The notes under the pieces are model-generated. The model did no database searches. It worked only from the letters and a program-made list of their open reading frames with translations, and was not told the origin of the DNA. DNA of 64,000 nt. It comes from Agromyces salentinus (GTDB lineage Bacteria; Actinomycetota; Actinomycetes; Actinomycetales; Microbacteriaceae). Where the stretch lies: NCBI RefSeq assembly GCF_009749395.1, contig NZ_WBIR01000001.1, positions 434,001 to 498,000 on the forward strand. Direction: 5' to 3'. Below, piece after piece: positions 9,448 to 19,432 of the stretch. The first letter of the stretch is position 1, and each line of letters opens with the position of its first letter. The position numbers and the translations under genes were made by a program.

Positions 9448-9556
9448 GGCGGCAGCATCACCCGCCGGAGCGGTTCCGACCCCCTACCGAGGTACTGCTG
9501 ACCGGCTCAGCCGGTTGCAGCGGGCGGATGCCGCCGCGGCGGGTGATGCTGCCGCC
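9448..9556. repeat. 20-bp exact inverted repeat enclosing a small hairpin
   Basis: The arm at 9448-9467 reappears as its exact reverse complement at 9537-9556. Between them ACCGGCT and AGCCGGT form a 7-bp hairpin around one base, inside the 9500-9515 region. The arms are 69 bp apart. There is no open frame resembling a transposase between them. It could be a cruciform-forming element or the remains of a small mobile element. Confidence 0.85.
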
Positions 9557-9692
9557 GGGAGCGGAGCGGTTGCCGCGTCTCACCGGAACGGATGCCGCGC
9601 GACGGTCACCGACCCACCGCGGCTCGCCCGGCCCTGTCGCAGAAGCCCCACCAACCGCCGCCCATGCGGTGCTCGCGATTCGCTGCCGGGAG

Positions 9693-9758
9693 GAGTTGCC
9701 GGCGGGCAGTTGCCGGCGGGAGTTGCCGGCGGGAGTTGCCGGCGGGAGTTGCCGGCGG
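9693..9758. repeat. Tandem repeat, five units of 13-14 bp
   Basis: The unit GAGTTGCCGGCGG occurs at 9693-9705, 9720-9732, 9733-9745 and 9746-9758, with a 14-bp variant (GCAGTTGCCGGCGG) at 9706-9719. It directly precedes the perfect hairpin at 9763-9801. No reading frame through it has coding character. Confidence 0.9.
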
Positions 9759-9762
9759 GCAT

Positions 9763-9801
9763 ATGCCAGTTCCCCCTCAATCGATGAGGGGGAACTGGCA
9801 T
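9763..9801. repeat. Perfect 17-bp-arm hairpin
   Basis: Arms at 9763-9779 and 9785-9801 are exactly complementary around a 5-base ATCGA loop. The core is GCCAGTTCCCCCTCA. There is no T-run on either side, so a simple intrinsic terminator is not obvious. The arms have lower GC than the surroundings. Confidence 0.9.
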
Positions 9802-9861
9802 TGCGAATACAGGACGTCGAAGTCTCGCGCCCCGACCGTGCCAGAAAGGCAGGGAGGCGAC

Positions 9862-9949
9862 GAGAACAGGAGGGCAATCGAGAACCGGAGGCAGTCGAGA
9901 ACCGGACGGCCGTGGAGAACCGGACAGGCGTCGAGAACCGGAGAGCGAA
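9862..9949. repeat. Tandem repeat, five degenerate 17-18-bp units
   Basis: The core GAGAACCGGA (first copy GAGAACAGGA) recurs starting at 9862, 9880, 9897, 9915 and 9933, giving a period of 18, 17, 18 and 18 bp. The remaining bases of each unit vary. It is non-coding as far as I can judge. Confidence 0.8.
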
Positions 9950-9961
9950 TCGGCGGGTCGC

Positions 9962-10030
9962 CAGGGCCGGGCCGGCCACCAGGACGGGCCGGCCGCCAGG
10001 ACGGGCCGGCCGCCAGGACGGGCGGGTCGC
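9962..10030. repeat. Tandem repeat, four 17-18-bp units
   Basis: CAGGACGGGCCGGCCGC repeats exactly at 9980-9996 and 9997-10013. A slightly diverged copy follows at 10014-10030 and an 18-bp variant precedes at 9962-9979. The internal GGGCCGGCC is itself nearly palindromic. It is the third different tandem array in this intergenic block, which lies between the acyltransferase start and the response regulator stop. Confidence 0.85.
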
Positions 10031-10110
10031 CAGTCCTGCGGCGCGGTCGGCGCAGAGGAGCGCCCGACGCTGGACGATGGAGTGCTCCCGGGGGGAGAGA
10101 GGGAGTCCGC

Positions 10111-10782
10111 TCAGCGACCGGGCTGCACCAGCCCGGCGTCGTAGGCCAGCACCACCGCGTGCACGCGATCGCGCAGCGCGAGCTTGGAGAGGATCTTGCC
10201 GACGTGCGTCTTCACGGTCTGCTCGGCGATGAAGAGATCAGCGGCGATCTCCTGGTTCGAGCGACCCCGGGCGATGAGCACGAGCACCTCGCGTTCGCGC
10301 GCGGTGAGGCCCGAGAGCAGGTGCTCGTCGACGCGCGGGGCGGGCGTCTGGCCGGCGACCTGCTCGATGAGGCGGCGGGTCACGCTCGGCGCGAGGAGCG
10401 CGTCGCCGGCCGCGATGACGCGCACGGCGTTCACGACCTCGTCGGGGAGCGCGTCCTTCAGGAGGAACCCGCTCGCGCCCGCGCGGAGCGCCGCGTAGAC
10501 GTAGTCGTCGATGTCGAACGTGGTGAGCATGAGCACGCGCGGCACGTAGTCGCTCGAGCGCGGCGGCGTCTGCAGCGCACGCGTCGCTTCGATGCCGTTC
10601 ATGACCGGCATGCGCACGTCCATCACGACGACGTCGGGACGCAGCACGTGCGCGAGCCGCACGGCCTCGGCGCCGTCGGCCGCCTGGCCGACGACGCTGA
10701 TGCCGTCCTGCGCGTCGAGCACGGCCGCGAAGCCGGCTCGCACCATCGCCTGGTCATCGGCGATGAGCACCGTGATCGTCAC
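10111..10782 (-). CDS. NarL/LuxR-type response regulator
   Basis: A 223-residue cytoplasmic transcription factor. The receiver domain (1-120) has the acidic pair in VLIADDQ, phospho-acceptor Asp55 in VVVMDVRMP, a switch Thr in MLTTFD and Lys in FLLKD. A LuxR-type helix-turn-helix follows at about 150-210 (LTAREREVLVLIARGRSNQEIA). It overlaps the upstream kinase gene by 4 bp, so the pair is translationally coupled. The kinase carries an in-frame stop before its ATP-binding domain, so this regulator may be an orphan in practice. Targets are unknown. Confidence 0.95.
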   Translation of the reverse strand: MTITVLIADDQAMVRAGFAAVLDAQDGISVVGQAADGAEAVRLAHVLRPDVVVMDVRMPVMNGIEATRALQTPPRSSDYVPRVLMLTTFDIDDYVYAALRAGASGFLLKDALPDEVVNAVRVIAAGDALLAPSVTRRLIEQVAGQTPAPRVDEHLLSGLTAREREVLVLIARGRSNQEIAADLFIAEQTVKTHVGKILSKLALRDRVHAVVLAYDAGLVQPGR

Positions 10783-12185
10783 CTGGCCGCCTCTCGGTCG
10801 TCGGCGAGCGGCAGCACGGCGTGCACCTCGAAACCGCCGTCGGGGGTTTCGCCGCTCTCGATGCTGCCGCCGAGGAGTCGAGCCCGCTCGCGGATCCCGA
10901 TCAGTCCGTGCCCCGCCTGACCCGGTCGTCCGGCGTCGGCCCCTGCACCGGCCGTCGCCCCGGAGGCCGTCGCCCCGGATGCCGCGACCGAACCGGATGC
11001 GCCCGCGCGAACCTGCTCGGCCGGAGTTCCTGCCGAGGCATCCGGCGCCGCCTCGTTGCGCACGGTCACGTCGAGTCCCGCGCCGGGGCCCGGTGCGCGG
11101 CGCACGATCACGACGGTCGTCGCGCCGGGCGCGTGCCGGAGCACGTTGCTCAGCGATTCCTACACGATGCGATAGGCCGCGCGCGCGGCGGCACCGCCGT
11201 CTTGGAGACCGGTCGCGAGCTCGAGCGTCACGGGGAGGCCGGCCCGCTCGATGCCGGCGACGAGCTCCGGCAGTTGGGCGAGCCCGGGCTGCGGCGCGGT
11301 CTCGGCCTCCCCCGCCGGGTCGCGCAGGACGGTCAGCAGCTCGCGCATCTCGGCCATCGCCGAGCGAGCGGATGCCGCGATCTCGCCGAACTCGGCCGTC
11401 GTCGCCTCGTCGAGCCCGGCCAGCCGGTACGGCGCACTCGCGGCCTGCACCTGGATGATCGACATGCTGTGCGCCACCACGTCGTGCATCTCACGGGCGA
11501 TGCGCGTGCGCTCCTCGGCCACGAGCCGGCGCTCGTGCTCGGCGGCGGTCGTGGCACGCTGCTCGTCGAGCTGGACCGACCAGCGGGTGCGCCCCGCCAT
11601 CACGGCGAGCGCGACGCCGAACACGAGGGCGCTGACGGCGGCACTCGTCACGAGGTTCGCGACGACGCCGTCGGGCGTCGCGCCGTGGCCCGGGACGAAC
11701 GAGACCGCGAGCGGCACGATGATCGCCCCGACCCACAGCACCCCGGCCCACCTGGCGTGACCGCGCATCGTGAGCAGGACCAGGAGCGCGCAGAGCAGGA
11801 TCAGCTGCGGCACCGTCACGGGCCACGGAAGCCCCGGATCCGCCGAGCCGAACAGCCCGAAGAGGAACTGTCCCACGAGGAAGGCGATGACCGCGGCCCA
11901 GCCGCGCCACATGGCGAGCAGCAGGCTGCCGGCCTGGAGCAGCACGAGCCCGAAGGCGATCGCGACGTGCACGTGGTACACCGCGGCGTCGATCGGCACC
12001 GCCACCGAGTACATGACGACGGCGACGAACGCCGTGATGGTCCAGACGACCATCTCCGGCGCCGAGGCGAGCATGGCGGTCGCGGCCGTCCGGCGTGCGC
12101 CGACGACGGGCGCCGCCGAGGGCGCCATCGTGGGCGGCGGCGGCGGAGGCGGAACGGGCGGACCCGGACGTGCGGTGGTGACCAT
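10779..12185 (-). pseudogene. NarL-partner sensor histidine kinase interrupted by one in-frame TAG
   Basis: Read through, this is a 468-codon HisKA_3-type kinase. A Pro-rich N-terminus is followed by about five or six membrane helices (45-190) and a dimerisation domain with phospho-acceptor His234 in REMHDVVAHSMS. The catalytic domain begins AAYRIV and continues ESLSNVLRHAPG, ending with the G-box GHGLIGIRERARLLGG. Codon 342, at 11160-11162, is TAG where the family has Gln (YRIVQEALTNVVRHA-like), a single CAG-to-TAG change. Both halves are in the same frame and no indel is needed. The truncated 341-residue product would keep the histidine but lack the entire ATP-binding domain. Start ATG 12185 is preferred over 12245. 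Confidence 0.88.
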
Positions 12186-12275
12186 GTCGCTCACTCTGGC
12201 ACGCGGCATCCGAGGACACATCCCTCCGCGGTGGGGTTCGCGCATCCCGCCGGGGTATGGTGCCGCGCGCCCGGA

Positions 12276-12851
12276 TCAGCCCTTCGCAGCCTTCGCGGCG
12301 GCCTTGGCCGCCTGCTTCGTGGCCCGCACCTTCGCGAGGGATTCGGGGTCGACGATGTCGGCGACCGAACGGTACGAGTCCTCCTCGCCGTAGGCGCCGG
12401 CGGCCTCGCGCCAACCGGGCGCCTCGAGCCCGCACTGCTTGCCGAGCAGGGCGAGGAAGATGCGCGCCTTCTGGTCGCCGAACCCGGGCAGCGCCTTCAG
12501 CCGCTTCAGGACCTCGGCGCCCGTCGGCTCGCCGCGGGTCCAGATCGCCGTCGCGTCGCCGCCCCACTCGTCGCGCACGGCGGCCGCGAGCGTCTGCACG
12601 CGTTCGGCCATCGAGCCGGGGAAGCGGTGCACGGCCGGCGTCTGCTTGAACGCCTCGACGAACGCGTCGGGCGCGACGTCCGCGATGACGGCCGGGTCGA
12701 TCGAGCCGACGCGGTCGCGGATCTTGACGGGTCCGGCGAAGGCCGACTCCATCGTGACCTGCTGGTCGAGCAGCATGCCCGTCAGCAGAGCGAAGGCGTC
12801 GTCGCTCAGCAGTTCGTCGGCGGCCGGATCTCCGGTGATGTGCAGTGCCAT
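12276..12851 (-). CDS. HhH-GPD-type base-excision repair protein (uncharacterised)
   Basis: A 191-residue protein that resembles the actinobacterial uncharacterised HhH-GPD family. LLTGMLLDQQVTMESAF begins the fold, and LKRLKALPGFGDQKARIFLALLGKQ near 130 is the helix-hairpin-helix (PGFG). A lysine/alanine-rich tail (AKVRATKQAAKAAAKAAKG) could bind DNA non-specifically. Start ATG 12851 matches where the family begins; the open frame extends to 13049 but that part crosses the promoter of the divergent VOC gene. The lesion it acts on is unknown. Confidence 0.85.
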   Translation of the reverse strand: MALHITGDPAADELLSDDAFALLTGMLLDQQVTMESAFAGPVKIRDRVGSIDPAVIADVAPDAFVEAFKQTPAVHRFPGSMAERVQTLAAAVRDEWGGDATAIWTRGEPTGAEVLKRLKALPGFGDQKARIFLALLGKQCGLEAPGWREAAGAYGEEDSYRSVADIVDPESLAKVRATKQAAKAAAKAAKG

Positions 12852-12874
12852 TCCCCCATCCTCCCATCGCGCGC

Positions 12875-12904
12875 GCGGAACGGCATCGGCCGGAACGGCA
12901 TCGG
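12875..12904. repeat. Two-copy 15-bp tandem repeat
   Basis: GGAACGGCATCGGCC occurs twice back to back (12875-12889 and 12890-12904), followed by a GGATGC-GGCATCC-like palindrome. It lies between the divergent HhH-GPD and VOC genes. Confidence 0.8.
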
Positions 12905-13011
12905 CCGGATGCGGCATCCGGACGGGAACCGACCGCACCCGTTGCGAAACTGGCGGCGGCGCGATTCCATGGAACGGATCGTGTCGAAGAGGACATCTGA
13001 GGAGCGAACCC

Positions 13012-13392
13012 ATGGACTGGAAGATCGAACTCATCTTCGTGCCCGTCACGGACGTCGACCGCGCGAAGGCGTTCTACGTCGAGAAACTCGGCTTCAACGC
13101 CGACCACGACCGCACGGTGACCGAGGGACTGCGCTTCGTGCAGCTGACGCCCCCGGGCTCGGCCTGCTCGATCGCGATCGGCGTGGGCCTCGGCAGCGGG
13201 GTCCAGCCCGGAACGCTCGACGTGATCCAGGTCGTCATCCCCGATGCGGATGCCGCTCTGGCCGAGCTCCGCGCCAAGGGGGTCGAGGCCGAGGGCGTCG
13301 ACGAGCAGGAGTGGGGCCGGTTCGTCTCCCTGAAGGACCCCGACGGCAACCGCTGGACCCTGCAGGAGCTGCCCGACTACTCGGCGGGCTGA
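13012..13392 (+). CDS. VOC-superfamily (glyoxalase/dioxygenase-fold) protein
   Basis: A 126-residue single-domain protein with two beta-alpha-beta-beta-beta modules. The first reads ELIFVPVTDVDRAKAFYVEKLGF. The second ends VSLKDPDGNRWTLQELPDY, with the Glu that is usually a metal ligand. The usual first-strand metal histidine is not obvious, so the metal site may be incomplete. Start ATG 13012 follows GAGGAG at a good distance. Function within the superfamily cannot be assigned. Confidence 0.9.
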   Translation: MDWKIELIFVPVTDVDRAKAFYVEKLGFNADHDRTVTEGLRFVQLTPPGSACSIAIGVGLGSGVQPGTLDVIQVVIPDADAALAELRAKGVEAEGVDEQEWGRFVSLKDPDGNRWTLQELPDYSAG

Positions 13393-13459
13393 GCCGCCCG
13401 AGCCGCAGGGGCGCGTGAAGCGGATGCCGCCGCGCGGACGCGCGCGTAGGCTGCTGGGC

Positions 13460-14191
13460 ATGTCCGACCTGTCGCGCCACCTCCCGCTGTCCAATCGGCC
13501 GCGCCACGACGAGTCCGACGTGTCCTCCTCGTGGAACGCCGAGCTCGCCGACGTGCTCGGGAGCCTCGCGACCGCGCTCGCCCCGCTGCCCGATGCGGCC
13601 TGGGCCACCACCTCGCGGCGCCCCGACTGGAGCGTCCACGACGTGATCGCGCACCTCGTGTGGCGCCTGTCCACCCCGCGCGGCGAGCGGTGGCGCGCGA
13701 GCGCCCGATCGCTCGCCGAGCAGGGGTTCAGCGCGGCCGCCGCCGAGCTGGTCATCGCGCGTCGCGTCGCGGGCTCCCCCGACGCGACCCCGCCCGCGCT
13801 CGTGCAGCGCCTCGTCGCGATGCGCGACGTCGCGGCCGCCCGCGCCGCAGGGGCGGCCCCCGGCCTCGCCCTCGACGGCACGCGCGGCGACACCTTCCAG
13901 AACGGCATCGGCGCGCTCGCCGAGGCCGTGATCGGCGCGACCGACGTCGCGGCCTCGCTCGGCCTGCCACTCACCGTGCCGGAGCGCGCCTCCGGCGCCG
14001 TGGCCCTGCGGCGAGCGCTCGAGGCGCCCACCGAGATCAAGGCCGTGATCCGCGGCCACTCGCTCGCCGCGACCGACGCCGACTGGAGCTTCGGCAACGG
14101 CCCCGTACTCGAGGCCACCGCGGCCGAGCTCCTGCTCTTCCTCTACGGCCGGAGCGACACGGCTCCGCACCCCCGGCCGACCACGCGCTGA
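13460..14191 (+). CDS. DinB/maleylpyruvate-isomerase-N-like protein
   Basis: A 243-residue protein resembling the actinobacterial mycothiol-dependent maleylpyruvate isomerase N-terminal (DinB-like) family. It has WATTSRRPDWSVHDVIAHLVW, where the DWSVHDVIAHL helix carries the first family metal histidine. A central Ala-rich region and VIRGHSLAATDADWSFGNG near the C-terminus follow. The family usually binds a metal by three histidines; I can point confidently only to the first. Start ATG 13460 is preferred over the longer frame. A strong terminator follows. Confidence 0.8.
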   Translation: MSDLSRHLPLSNRPRHDESDVSSSWNAELADVLGSLATALAPLPDAAWATTSRRPDWSVHDVIAHLVWRLSTPRGERWRASARSLAEQGFSAAAAELVIARRVAGSPDATPPALVQRLVAMRDVAAARAAGAAPGLALDGTRGDTFQNGIGALAEAVIGATDVAASLGLPLTVPERASGAVALRRALEAPTEIKAVIRGHSLAATDADWSFGNGPVLEATAAELLLFLYGRSDTAPHPRPTTR

Positions 14192-14252
14192 CGCCGCACG
14201 GCGCACGCGGCGCCCGAGCGCGGCATCCTTCGTCCGCCCGCCAGAGACGACG

Positions 14253-14282
14253 AAGGGGCGGATGCCGCAGCATCCGCCCCTT
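14253..14282. terminator. Bidirectional terminator between convergent genes
   Basis: AAGGGGCGGATGC at 14253-14265 pairs exactly with 14270-14282 around a CGCA loop, a 13-bp stem flanked by A and T residues. It separates the DinB-like gene (plus) from mmsB (minus). Confidence 0.85.
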
Positions 14283-14304
14283 TGCTCAGTTCACGCCGTA
14301 CGGC

Positions 14305-15555
14305 TCAACGACCGCCGCTGCGACGCCGGTTGTAGACGTCGAAGGCCACGGCGAGGAGCAGCACGAGGCCCTTGACGACCTGCTGCCACTCGATGCCGAT
14401 GCCCATGATCGACATGCCGTTGTTCAGCACGCCGATGATCAGGCCACCGATGATCGCGCCGCCGATCGTTCCGACGCCGCCCTGGACCGCCGCGCCGCCG
14501 ATGAAGGCCGCGGAGATCGCCTCGAGCTCGAAGCCGTCACCCGCCTTCGGGCCGGCGAGGTTCAGGCGGGCCGTGAAGATGAGGCCCGCGAGCGCCGCGA
14601 GGGTGCCCATGTTGACGAAGAGCCAGAAGTCGACGCGACGCGTCTTGATGCCCGAGAGCTCCGCGGCGTGGCGGTTGCCGCCGATCGCGTAGATGTGCCG
14701 GCCGAAGACCGTGCGGTTCATCACGATGCCGTAGACGAGGATCAGGACCGCGAGGATGATCAGCGTGATCGGGATGCCCTTGTACGAGGCCAGCGAGTAC
14801 GCGAAGAAGCCGATCGCCGCCGAGATGAGCACGAGCTTGATGACGAACCAGACCATGGGCTCGACGTCCTGGCCGTACTTCTGACGTCCGCGACGCGTGC
14901 GGACCTGCTGCACGACGAGGGCGATGATCGCGATCGCACCGACGCCGAGCGTCAATGGATCGATCTCGAACTCGCCGAACAGGTCCGTCAGGAAGCCGTT
15001 GCCGAGGGCACGGTACTCGGCCGGGAACGAGCCGATGTTCGCGTTGCCCAGCACCACGAGCGCGAGCCCGCGGAAGATGAGCATGCCGGCCAGCGTCACG
15101 ATGAAGGCTGGAATGCCGACATAGGCGATCCAGAAGCCCTGCCAGACGCCGACCAGGGCGCCGATGCCGAGCGAGAGGATCACGGACAGCCACCACGGCA
15201 GGCCCCACTGGACGGCGAACACGCCGGAGCACGCACCCACGAACGCAGCCACCGAGCCCACGGAGAGGTCGATGTGGCCGGCGATGATGACCATCACCAT
15301 GCCGATGGCGAGCACGAGGATGTACCCGTTCTGCACCACCAGGTTGGAGATGTTCTGCGGGCGCAGGAGGATGCCGTCCGTGAGGATCGAGAACAGCACG
15401 ACCACCGCGATGAGGGCGATGAAGATGCCGTTCTTGCCGAGGTCGGCGAGCACGTGGCTCAGCCGATCGGTGAACTTGTTCTGGACCGGGTTGATCGTGG
15501 CGCCGACCGCCTGCGAGTCGCCGGTCGGCGGGGTCTGGGTTGGTGTGTTGGACAT
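14305..15555 (-). CDS. mmsB: Multiple-monosaccharide ABC transporter permease MmsB/GguB
   Basis: A 416-residue inner-membrane permease of the ribose/xylose (BPD_transp_2) family. About ten helices follow a soluble N-terminus. Motifs include GMVMVIIAGHIDLSVGSV, VTLAGMLIFRGLALV, AIGGNRHAAELSGI (the cytoplasmic coupling loop) and FIGGAAVQGGVGTI near the C-terminus. The long insertion between helices (residues 200-270) is typical of the XylH/GguB branch. It is last in the araD-chvE-mmsA-mmsB operon, 32 bp after mmsA, with AGGAG before its ATG. It imports pentoses or galactose-type sugars with ChvE and MmsA. Confidence 0.95.
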   Translation of the reverse strand: MSNTPTQTPPTGDSQAVGATINPVQNKFTDRLSHVLADLGKNGIFIALIAVVVLFSILTDGILLRPQNISNLVVQNGYILVLAIGMVMVIIAGHIDLSVGSVAAFVGACSGVFAVQWGLPWWLSVILSLGIGALVGVWQGFWIAYVGIPAFIVTLAGMLIFRGLALVVLGNANIGSFPAEYRALGNGFLTDLFGEFEIDPLTLGVGAIAIIALVVQQVRTRRGRQKYGQDVEPMVWFVIKLVLISAAIGFFAYSLASYKGIPITLIILAVLILVYGIVMNRTVFGRHIYAIGGNRHAAELSGIKTRRVDFWLFVNMGTLAALAGLIFTARLNLAGPKAGDGFELEAISAAFIGGAAVQGGVGTIGGAIIGGLIIGVLNNGMSIMGIGIEWQQVVKGLVLLLAVAFDVYNRRRSGGR

Positions 15556-15587
15556 GGGGTCTCCTGTGATCTGCGCGCGCCCGGGCG

Positions 15588-17117
<1,530 letters not shown>

Positions 17118-17161
17118 GTTTGCTCCTGCTTCGTCGCCGGTGCCCTGTCGGACGCGGATGC

Positions 17162-17210
17162 CGCGGCCGGACCTGAGGCGAGACTACTCTCGCCGCAGGC
17201 TCCGGCCGCG
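17162..17210 (-). terminator. Intercistronic hairpin between chvE and mmsA
   Basis: CGCGGCCGGA at 17162-17171 pairs with 17201-17210. Inside, CCTG pairs with CAGG and GGCGAGA with TCTCGCC around a CTAC loop. This long stem right after the binding-protein gene probably stabilises the chvE message or attenuates transcription into mmsA, a common device for making excess binding protein. Confidence 0.7.
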
Positions 17211-17246
17211 TCATCCCATCAGCGGGTCAACCCGGGTGGGGGTCGA

Positions 17247-18371
17247 TCAGCCGTTGATTTCCTCTTCGGTCCAGTAGCCGCTGTCGACCAGGACGTCGGT
17301 GATGTTGTCCTTGACGACGATCTGCGACTCGAGGAGGTACGACGGCACGACCTTGACGCCGTTGTCGTAGTCCTCGGTGTTGTTGACCTCGACCTCTTCA
17401 TCGTTCAGGATCGCGGAGGCCATGTTCACGGCGACCTCGGCGAGCTGGCGGGTGTCCTTGAAGATGGTCGAGAACTGCTCGCCCGAGTTGATGGCCTTGA
17501 CCGAGTCGATCTCAGCGTCCTGGCCCGAGATGATCGGCCAGCCTTCGCCGACCGTGTAGCCGGCGTCGGTGAGGGCCGAGATGATGCCTCGCGAGAGCCC
17601 GTCGTACGGCGAGAGGATCGCGTTGACCTGCGAGCCGTCGGAGTACGTGGAGGTCAGGATGTTCTCCATGCGCTCCTGAGCGACCTCGCCGTCCCAGCGG
17701 AGCGTGGCGGCCTGCTCGAAGTCCGTCTGGCCCGACTTGACGACCAGCGTGCCGTCGTCGATCAGCGGCTGGAGCGTGTCGATCGCGCCGTTCCAGAAGA
17801 ACGTGGCGTTGTTGTCGTCGGGCGAACCGGCGAACAGCTCGATGTTGAACGGACCCTTGGGTGCGTCGGCGGCCGGCTCACCCTCGAGGTCGGTCAGGCC
17901 GAGGCCGTTCAGCAGCGAGGTGGCCTGCTGCACGCCGACGACGTAGTTGTCGAAGGACGCGTAGTAGTCGACGTTCTCGGAGTCGCGGATGAGGCGGTCG
18001 TAGGCGATGACCGGGATGTCGGCGTCGGCCGCGTCCTGGAGCACCTGCGAGAGCGTCGTGCCGTCGATCGAGGCGATGATCAGGGCCTCTGCGCCCTTGG
18101 TGATCATGTTCTCGATCTGCGAGACCTGCGTGGGGATGTCGTCCTCTGCGTACTGCAGGTCGACGGTGAAGCCCTGCTCCTCGAGCTGCGCCTTGACAGC
18201 GTCGCCGTCCTGGATCCAACGCTCCGAGCTCTTCGTCGGCATCGCGACGCCGACCAGGCCGCCGTCGCCGCCACCCTCGCCGCCGTCGCCGGAGCCGCCC
18301 GAGCACGCCGCGAGTGCGAGCATGGAAGCGGCCGCCATCGTAGCGAGAAGCACCTTCTTCGTGTTCTTCAC
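17247..18371 (-). CDS. chvE: Sugar-binding lipoprotein ChvE
   Basis: A 374-residue extracellular binding protein. The signal peptide [25 protein letters not shown] ends in the lipobox LAAC, so the mature protein is lipid-anchored. A Gly-rich linker follows, then the two-lobed periplasmic-binding fold starting [20 protein letters not shown], which is highly characteristic of Chv[15 protein letters not shown] and [20 protein letters not shown] follow. GTG 18371, with AAAGGAAA upstream, gives the proper signal peptide; earlier in-frame starts add an implausible leader. It delivers arabinose/galactose/glucose-type sugars to MmsAB. Confidence 0.96.
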   Translation of the reverse strand: MKNTKKVLLATMAAASMLALAACSGGSGDGGEGGGDGGLVGVAMPTKSSERWIQDGDAVKAQLEEQGFTVDLQYAEDDIPTQVSQIENMITKGAEALIIASIDGTTLSQVLQDAADADIPVIAYDRLIRDSENVDYYASFDNYVVGVQQATSLLNGLGLTDLEGEPAADAPKGPFNIELFAGSPDDNNATFFWNGAIDTLQPLIDDGTLVVKSGQTDFEQAATLRWDGEVAQERMENILTSTYSDGSQVNAILSPYDGLSRGIISALTDAGYTVGEGWPIISGQDAEIDSVKAINSGEQFSTIFKDTRQLAEVAVNMASAILNDEEVEVNNTEDYDNGVKVVPSYLLESQIVVKDNITDVLVDSGYWTEEEING

Positions 18372-18497
18372 GGTGTTTCCTTTCACTGTGTCATTCGTGG
18401 ACGTCATCGTCTTGGTGACAGTCGGAGCGACGGTGTCCATGAACGTCGCTCCCCCGCGGCATCCGATGAGCGGATGTCGCAAGCCTTTGTTGTTGAG

Positions 18498-19229
18498 TTA
18501 TCCGCCGGCGGAGTGCGTGGCGACCCGTCGTGGGTCGGTGCTCTGTCCGTAGACGTTCTGGTACCGGTCGTACAACCGGTCGATCGCGTCCTGCGGGATC
18601 GGGACCAACGGGCCCGCCTCACGAGCCAGATGCACCGCCCGGGCGACATCCTCGACCATCACCGCAGCCTTGACCGCATCCTTGGCCGACGCGCCGATCG
18701 TGAACGGCCCATGATTGGCCATCAACACCGCACGGCTGCGGTGCCCGCTCAAGGTCTCCACGATGCCCCGACCGATCGAGTCATCCCCGATGATCGCGAA
18801 CGGACCCACCGGGATCGGACCGCCGAACTCATCGGCCATCGCCGTGATCACGCACGGGATCTCCTCGTTGCGTGCCGCCCACGCCACCGCATACGTCGAA
18901 TGCGTGTGCACCACACCACCGACCTCGGGCATGTTCCGGTACACGTACGCATGCGCCGCGGTATCCGAGGACGGCGCCCGGTCAGCACCAGGCGTGCCCG
19001 GGATCACGTTGCCATCCAGATCGCACAGGATCATGTTCTCCGGCGCGAGATCGTCATACGACACCCCCGACGGCTTGATCACGAACAACTCAGCACCCGG
19101 CACCCGACCAGACACGTTCCCGCCGGTCCAGACCACCAGGCCATACCGCGTCAACTCGCCATGCAACTTCGCAACCTCGGTCCGCACACGCGCGATCGCG
19201 ACCTCGGCCTGGGGCCCGTAGGAACTCAT
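18498..19229 (-). CDS. araD: L-ribulose-5-phosphate 4-epimerase
   Basis: A 243-residue cytoplasmic class II aldolase-family enzyme. It converts L-ribulose 5-phosphate to D-xylulose 5-phosphate in arabinose breakdown. Visible motifs are VVWTGGNVSGRVPG and VIKPSGVSYDDL (phosphate binding), SSDTAAHAYVY, the zinc histidines in VVHTHSTYAVAWA and the late ANHGPFTIGAS. First annotated enzyme in an operon with the chvE-mmsAB importer, which points to L-arabinose. Neither araA nor araB is in the window. The ATG at 19229 overlaps the stop of a 61-codon upstream frame by ATGA. Confidence 0.95.
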   Translation of the reverse strand: MSSYGPQAEVAIARVRTEVAKLHGELTRYGLVVWTGGNVSGRVPGAELFVIKPSGVSYDDLAPENMILCDLDGNVIPGTPGADRAPSSDTAAHAYVYRNMPEVGGVVHTHSTYAVAWAARNEEIPCVITAMADEFGGPIPVGPFAIIGDDSIGRGIVETLSGHRSRAVLMANHGPFTIGASAKDAVKAAVMVEDVARAVHLAREAGPLVPIPQDAIDRLYDRYQNVYGQSTDPRRVATHSAGG

Positions 19230-19411
19230 GCGGACACCGCCTCGACGACATCGGCTCCACGGTCGGTACGGACTCCGTCGACCGGACCAGCCTCGTGCGC
19301 ACCGGCGCCGGGCATGCCGGTGACGGCCCCGGTGACGTGCTGCTCGGCTCGGCTCACGGTACTGACTCCCTCGTCGATGGTGGTGGCGCGGATGTGCTGG
19401 TCTTCGATCAT
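19226..19411 (-). CDS. Possible 61-residue upstream ORF overlapping araD
   Basis: An open frame from ATG 19411 ends in a TGA that overlaps the araD ATG by 4 bp, the arrangement seen for coupled genes. Third codon positions are mostly G or C. There is no Shine-Dalgarno before it, and I recognise no domain in the product (begins MIEDQHIRATTIDEG, ends ADVVEAVSA). It could be a translated leader, the remnant of a lost kinase gene or simply 5' untranslated DNA. Confidence 0.35.
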   Translation of the reverse strand: MIEDQHIRATTIDEGVSTVSRAEQHVTGAVTGMPGAGAHEAGPVDGVRTDRGADVVEAVSA

Positions 19412-19432
19412 GCGGTGCGATGTGACGATCGA

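Noticed and set aside
9448..9556. Insertion sequence bounded by 20-bp inverted repeats
   Set aside because: Only 69 bp between the arms, no transposase and no visible target-site duplication; kept as a repeat only.
9693..9758. Possible CRISPR array
   Set aside because: Units of 13-14 bp directly adjoin with no spacers, and no cas genes are near.
11491..14118. 875-codon minus-strand frame
   Set aside because: Crosses four genes in other frames, including the genuine kinase, HhH-GPD and VOC genes; no domain seen.
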